Part shown: in pieces, positions 60,952 through 64,000 of the stretch | Layout of the letters: each line of letters begins with the position of its first letter | How positions within the stretch are numbered: the stretch's first letter is position 1 | Assembly: GCF_000003195.3 (NCBI RefSeq) | Contig: NC_012873.2 | Location: forward strand, 17,101,202 to 17,165,201 | From: Sorghum bicolor | Lineage: Eukaryota > Streptophyta > Magnoliopsida > Poales > Poaceae | Length of the DNA stretch: 64,000 nucleotides | Direction of reading: 5' to 3' | Position numbers and translations under genes: made by a program | The notes under the pieces: generated by a model | Database searches by the model: none | What the model was told of the DNA's origin: nothing | What the model saw: only the letters and a program-made list of their open reading frames with translations

Positions 60952-61246
60952 AAGCAGTACATCTTACTTGTATCTTTTTCCTTATGAATAATAGTAAGTT
61001 TTTTTTTGCTCTATACCTCTTCATATACAAACTATTCGACAAGAACGACATCGCTTGTTCTCGACACACCACACAGTGAAATCAAACAAGGGTACCCGAC
61101 GATATTCATTTTAGTGATACATCACTCCTACAAATTATTTACAGCGCTCAAAACCATGGTTTATAAATCTAGACTTTATTACAAACTTTTCAAACAAAGT
61201 TTACAATAAAAGCCCCTCTAGGCGGTTCCTAGTCTACGTCTACAGA
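60952..61246. other. Spacer between pol and the antisense gene
   Basis: No gene. AT-rich, with AATAAA-like signals on both strands that could serve both transcripts. Confidence 0.4.
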
Positions 61247-63638
61247 CTACACCAGGGCCTGCTGCTCAGGCTGCTCGCTTGTACGGGCCTCCGGTACCGT
61301 TGAAGAGGTCGGGGCCACCGGTGCCTGGCTGGTCGAGACCGCATGCGCTGATCGCCCATCCCCCTCAACCGACGCCTCCAACCACTCCCTGGTCGACCCT
61401 GGTTGACAAGGGGGAGTAGATGTCCCGCAAAGGTTGATGTCCCCGATCACTGTTGACGATAGGTCCAGCAGGCTGACACGAAGGTCATCTGCCTCTTTCA
61501 GACCGACCTCCTTGTGGTACCTCCCCTCCAAGCGTAATAGATCGATCAGGGGGTAGTGAGCACATACCATGCTAAGGACATGGGCTCCAGCATACTCCCC
61601 GACATCGTTCATGAACTGCTGGAGCCAGCCCCACACTTGCTGCGCTTTCTCAACCAGAGTCTGCCTTTGCGTGCAGGGCTGGTCTTCGGGGAGCTCCAGA
61701 CTGATCAGATCTAGCACCGGGGCCACTCCCTTCCAGATCTTAATACAGTTTGCCTTCCACGAGTCCTAGTCTTTGACCAGGTCCTCGACATGCTTCTTCG
61801 TATTGGCCTTGAGCATTGTGACAAGGTTTAAGACAAGAGGACAGTCAATATCAAGCTACAACACTGCAAAATTCAGACTCGCCGCGTTAAAATCGATCTT
61901 ACCAGCCAGCTCCCGGTTCCTGATCTTCAGCTCTTCTCCGACCTTTCGCTCGCCCTGCAGTGCGCGAGCACGCTCCTGGTCGAGCTGGTCCCTCTCCTTC
62001 CAGAGGCGCTCTATTTCCTCCTCAAAACCTGCAGCAACAACTGTTTGTAAAAAAACTGAACATGTTGTGAGTCACAACATAGGCCAATAACAAGACTTAC
62101 CCTTTTTCTCACACTCCTTGTCGGCTAGCCGCCGAGTCAGGTCCAGCAACCGCTCCTCCTAAGCAGCCTTCTCCCTGGCCTCCTTCTCGATTTCCAACTG
62201 AAGGCGGTCCACCTCAGAGGTCACGGCCTTATTTTTGGCCACAATCCCTTCAATCTGGTCAAAGCATCTTTTACGATACTTTGCCGTCTTCATCGCGTCC
62301 TGTGGATTTCAAGTACATAAACAAGTGAACATGCCAAGACTTGCGTGTTTTAATGGAATGCGAGATCACTTACCTTAACCTCATTGACAAGATGCTTCGC
62401 GGCCCGCTCCACCCTCTTCGCCTCCTCGACCTCGGTGATCTCCTCGTGGCGAGCCCAGTGGTCCCCACGCTGGCACCACACATAGATATACTGGCGTCCA
62501 TCGCGGGGGTGCCCCTGGATCTCTTCCACCTTGTTGTCAGAGTCTGCCTGGGTCCCCTCGCCCTCCGCGCTTCTCCCCACCATGGTCGAGGGTATCATTG
62601 GCCCCTTACCAAGGTCGGGAGCGCCCTCAGTCACGGCAGCCTATACAGGTGGCCCCTCCACCTGAGTAGGGGATGGAGCTCTGTTCTCCTCTTCCGCCAC
62701 ACTACTCGGCGGGGGAGTGCCTGCAGCCCCCTCATCCCTTATCGGGGCGTTTACGTCGGCCCCCTCTTGGGCCGGGTCTTCGGCAATCCTCTTCGTCATC
62801 GGGGCGGTGGCAGGTTGCGCCATGGCATGCTCCGTGGTGGCCATCCACACGGTGGTCTGCCCCACAGCCACTGGTTCAGTTGGCCCCGAGCCCAAAATGG
62901 TGCTGGGGTCAACATCCGAGGCGGCGCTGCAAAGTTCCACTAAAGAATTACCACACTAGAACTCTAACTACATGAAAAGCATAGCTATTTTCTCTTGACT
63001 TACAGGTTGGAGCTCCTATGTGACGCCGTGAAGACCGTCCGCCTGGCACGCCTAGCTGTCGTAGCTACTTTCGCCTTCCTTGGGCACGCCTGCTCGACGT
63101 GTGCGGTGGGTGGGTCCTCGGCGGTCCGACCACCATCAGCTGGGGCAACGTCCGGGCGGCTGCGGGGCCTATGGACCAAGGTCGGCGCCGCTTCTTCCTC
63201 TTCATCATCATTGTCGACAACTTGAAGGAGTCGGCGGCACTTAGGTGCTCGGCTTCCCAAAGCCGAGCCTTGGCCAGTCAAAGGCCTTGGGGCCGCTCCC
63301 GCTGGCGCTGCTCCTACTTGGGATATCAGTAAGGGGTACCCTAACTGATGTACATATCGAGAGCATCCATACGAAAGTCGGGACCTCCAACTCGACGCCC
63401 AGTTGTACGCACGGTCCTCAATGACCGTAGCCACGAACACGGAAAGAGCGTCCTGCGAATCAACCAGGGCTCGAGCACCGGCTACCGTCGAATACGGAAA
63501 TAGGCTCGTATGAATCGGAAGGCCTCGAACACAAGGACGCCGCCCGCCGCCTGACGCGGGCACGGGAACTAGGGCATTTAATGCGCCTGCCGCGTTCTCA
63601 CCTTTCCCGTCACTCACAGGAAGCATGATAGGGAACAA
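61247..63638 (-). pseudogene. Spliced antisense gene (aORF) of the Tat-type element
   Basis: Five minus-strand exons join at good GT/AG edges: 63638-63004 (then GTAAGT), 62927-62374 (then GTAAGTG), 62299-62101 (then GTAAGTC), 62028-61903 (then GTAAGA) and about 61856-61247. The first exon is Ala/Arg-rich with an acidic EEEE run. The second is Pro/Ala-rich and basic. The third and fourth are charged coiled-coil sequence. The fifth has a hydrophobic core followed by a Ser/Pro-rich tail. In-frame stops lie near 62641, 62159 and 61766. I cannot name a domain. Its antisense position downstream of pol matches the additional ORFs of Tat elements. An encoded regulator or packaging factor is only a guess. 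Confidence 0.68.
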
Positions 63639-64000
63639 GCACCCGTCCTGTCGTTCTTTTTGCAGCCTTCCCCACCAAACAAGCCAAAGCGTGGCAGGGC
63701 GCAGAGAGTGGGTCGGAACGTCCAGTCAAGACCCCCCTCGAGACGCCCAAGGTCAGCGCTCTGGCCAGCAAGGCGTTACACGGCACCTGACCCTCGAGTA
63801 GGCATGTTTCCTTCGTGGGGAAGGGTCGGACGACGAATGACAGCACCTCAACCACTCTGACGTTACTGTTACCGCGACGTATAAGCATGCAACAGATAAA
63901 CCAGTCCAGGATGGCGCACAGGAGCGGGATTTAGGGGCACGCGTAATCATCATCAAAGTACCAAGACAAGACGGCTAGAGGCCACGCCGGTACGAAAGCC
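63639..64000. other. Sequence upstream of the antisense gene, to the window edge
   Basis: A GC-rich stretch without a supported gene. It is the promoter region expected for the antisense gene; no clear TATA box was found. The 3' LTR of the Tat element is presumably beyond 64000. Confidence 0.4.

Larger units (their letters stand above)
46845..64000 (+). mobile_element. Tat-lineage Gypsy retrotransposon, 3' end outside the window
   Basis: The order is short LTR, primer site, gag, protease, RT, RNase H (interrupted by 51781-59415), integrase, then a spliced antisense gene. A downstream antisense gene is characteristic of several Tat-lineage elements in my recollection. No 3' LTR is seen before the window ends, and the left flank candidate duplication is ATCAC (46840-46844). 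Gag and pol carry many stops. Confidence 0.8.

Noticed and set aside
62341..63332. Plus-strand frames of up to 200 codons
   Set aside because: They overlap the spliced antisense gene, whose exon edges and coiled-coil content support the minus strand.

Overview
The window is plant nuclear DNA, almost certainly from a grass (probably a panicoid such as the sorghum/sugarcane/maize group; inference from element types, not proven). It is a transposon-dense intergenic block. I see no intact ordinary host gene, no rRNA or tRNA gene and no CRISPR array. Nearly every long open reading frame belongs to a mobile element, and most are broken by stops or frameshifts.

Layout. 1-11722: the right part of a CACTA (En/Spm) DNA transposon. 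It holds a decayed TNP2-type transposase gene (1-2591), a second spliced Transposase_24-type gene (5572-9508) and a block of GTTGCAAC-type subterminal repeats ending at 11722. A 277-bp Ac/Ds-like hAT element (4843-5119) with a perfect 8-bp duplication sits between the two genes. 11723-15038: a minus-strand SIRE/Maximus-type Copia fragment into which the CACTA inserted, joined to an inverted LTR piece. 15039-41536: a plus-strand Copia of the same family with gag, a broken pol and a complete 3' LTR. Its RT domain is split by an Athila-like Gypsy element (20542-37729, duplication ACCAC). That element's 5' LTR is split in turn by a non-coding, minus-strand, long-LTR element (21345-29184, duplication CTCAT).

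41537-46844 is an older island: a Mutator-like element with long terminal inverted repeats and a GC-rich interior, a cation/calcium exchanger (CCX) pseudogene, a 948-bp foldback element, two GGCCTTGTTTAG-type MITEs and a decayed Copia-type LTR. 46845-64000 is the left and central part of a Tat-lineage Gypsy element (LTR, gag, pol, and a spliced antisense gene downstream of pol). Its RNase H region is interrupted by a minus-strand, non-autonomous relative of the Athila-like element (51781-59415), which carries an unusual chimeric ORF.

The insertion order is readable: Mutator-like element, then Copia into its terminal repeat, then the Athila-like element into Copia RT, then the long-LTR element into the Athila-like LTR. 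The points most worth a second look are the intact 209-codon third ORF of the Athila-like element with its own TATA box, the chimeric ORF of its non-autonomous relative, the spliced antisense gene of the Tat element, and three identical polypurine tracts in the long-LTR element.
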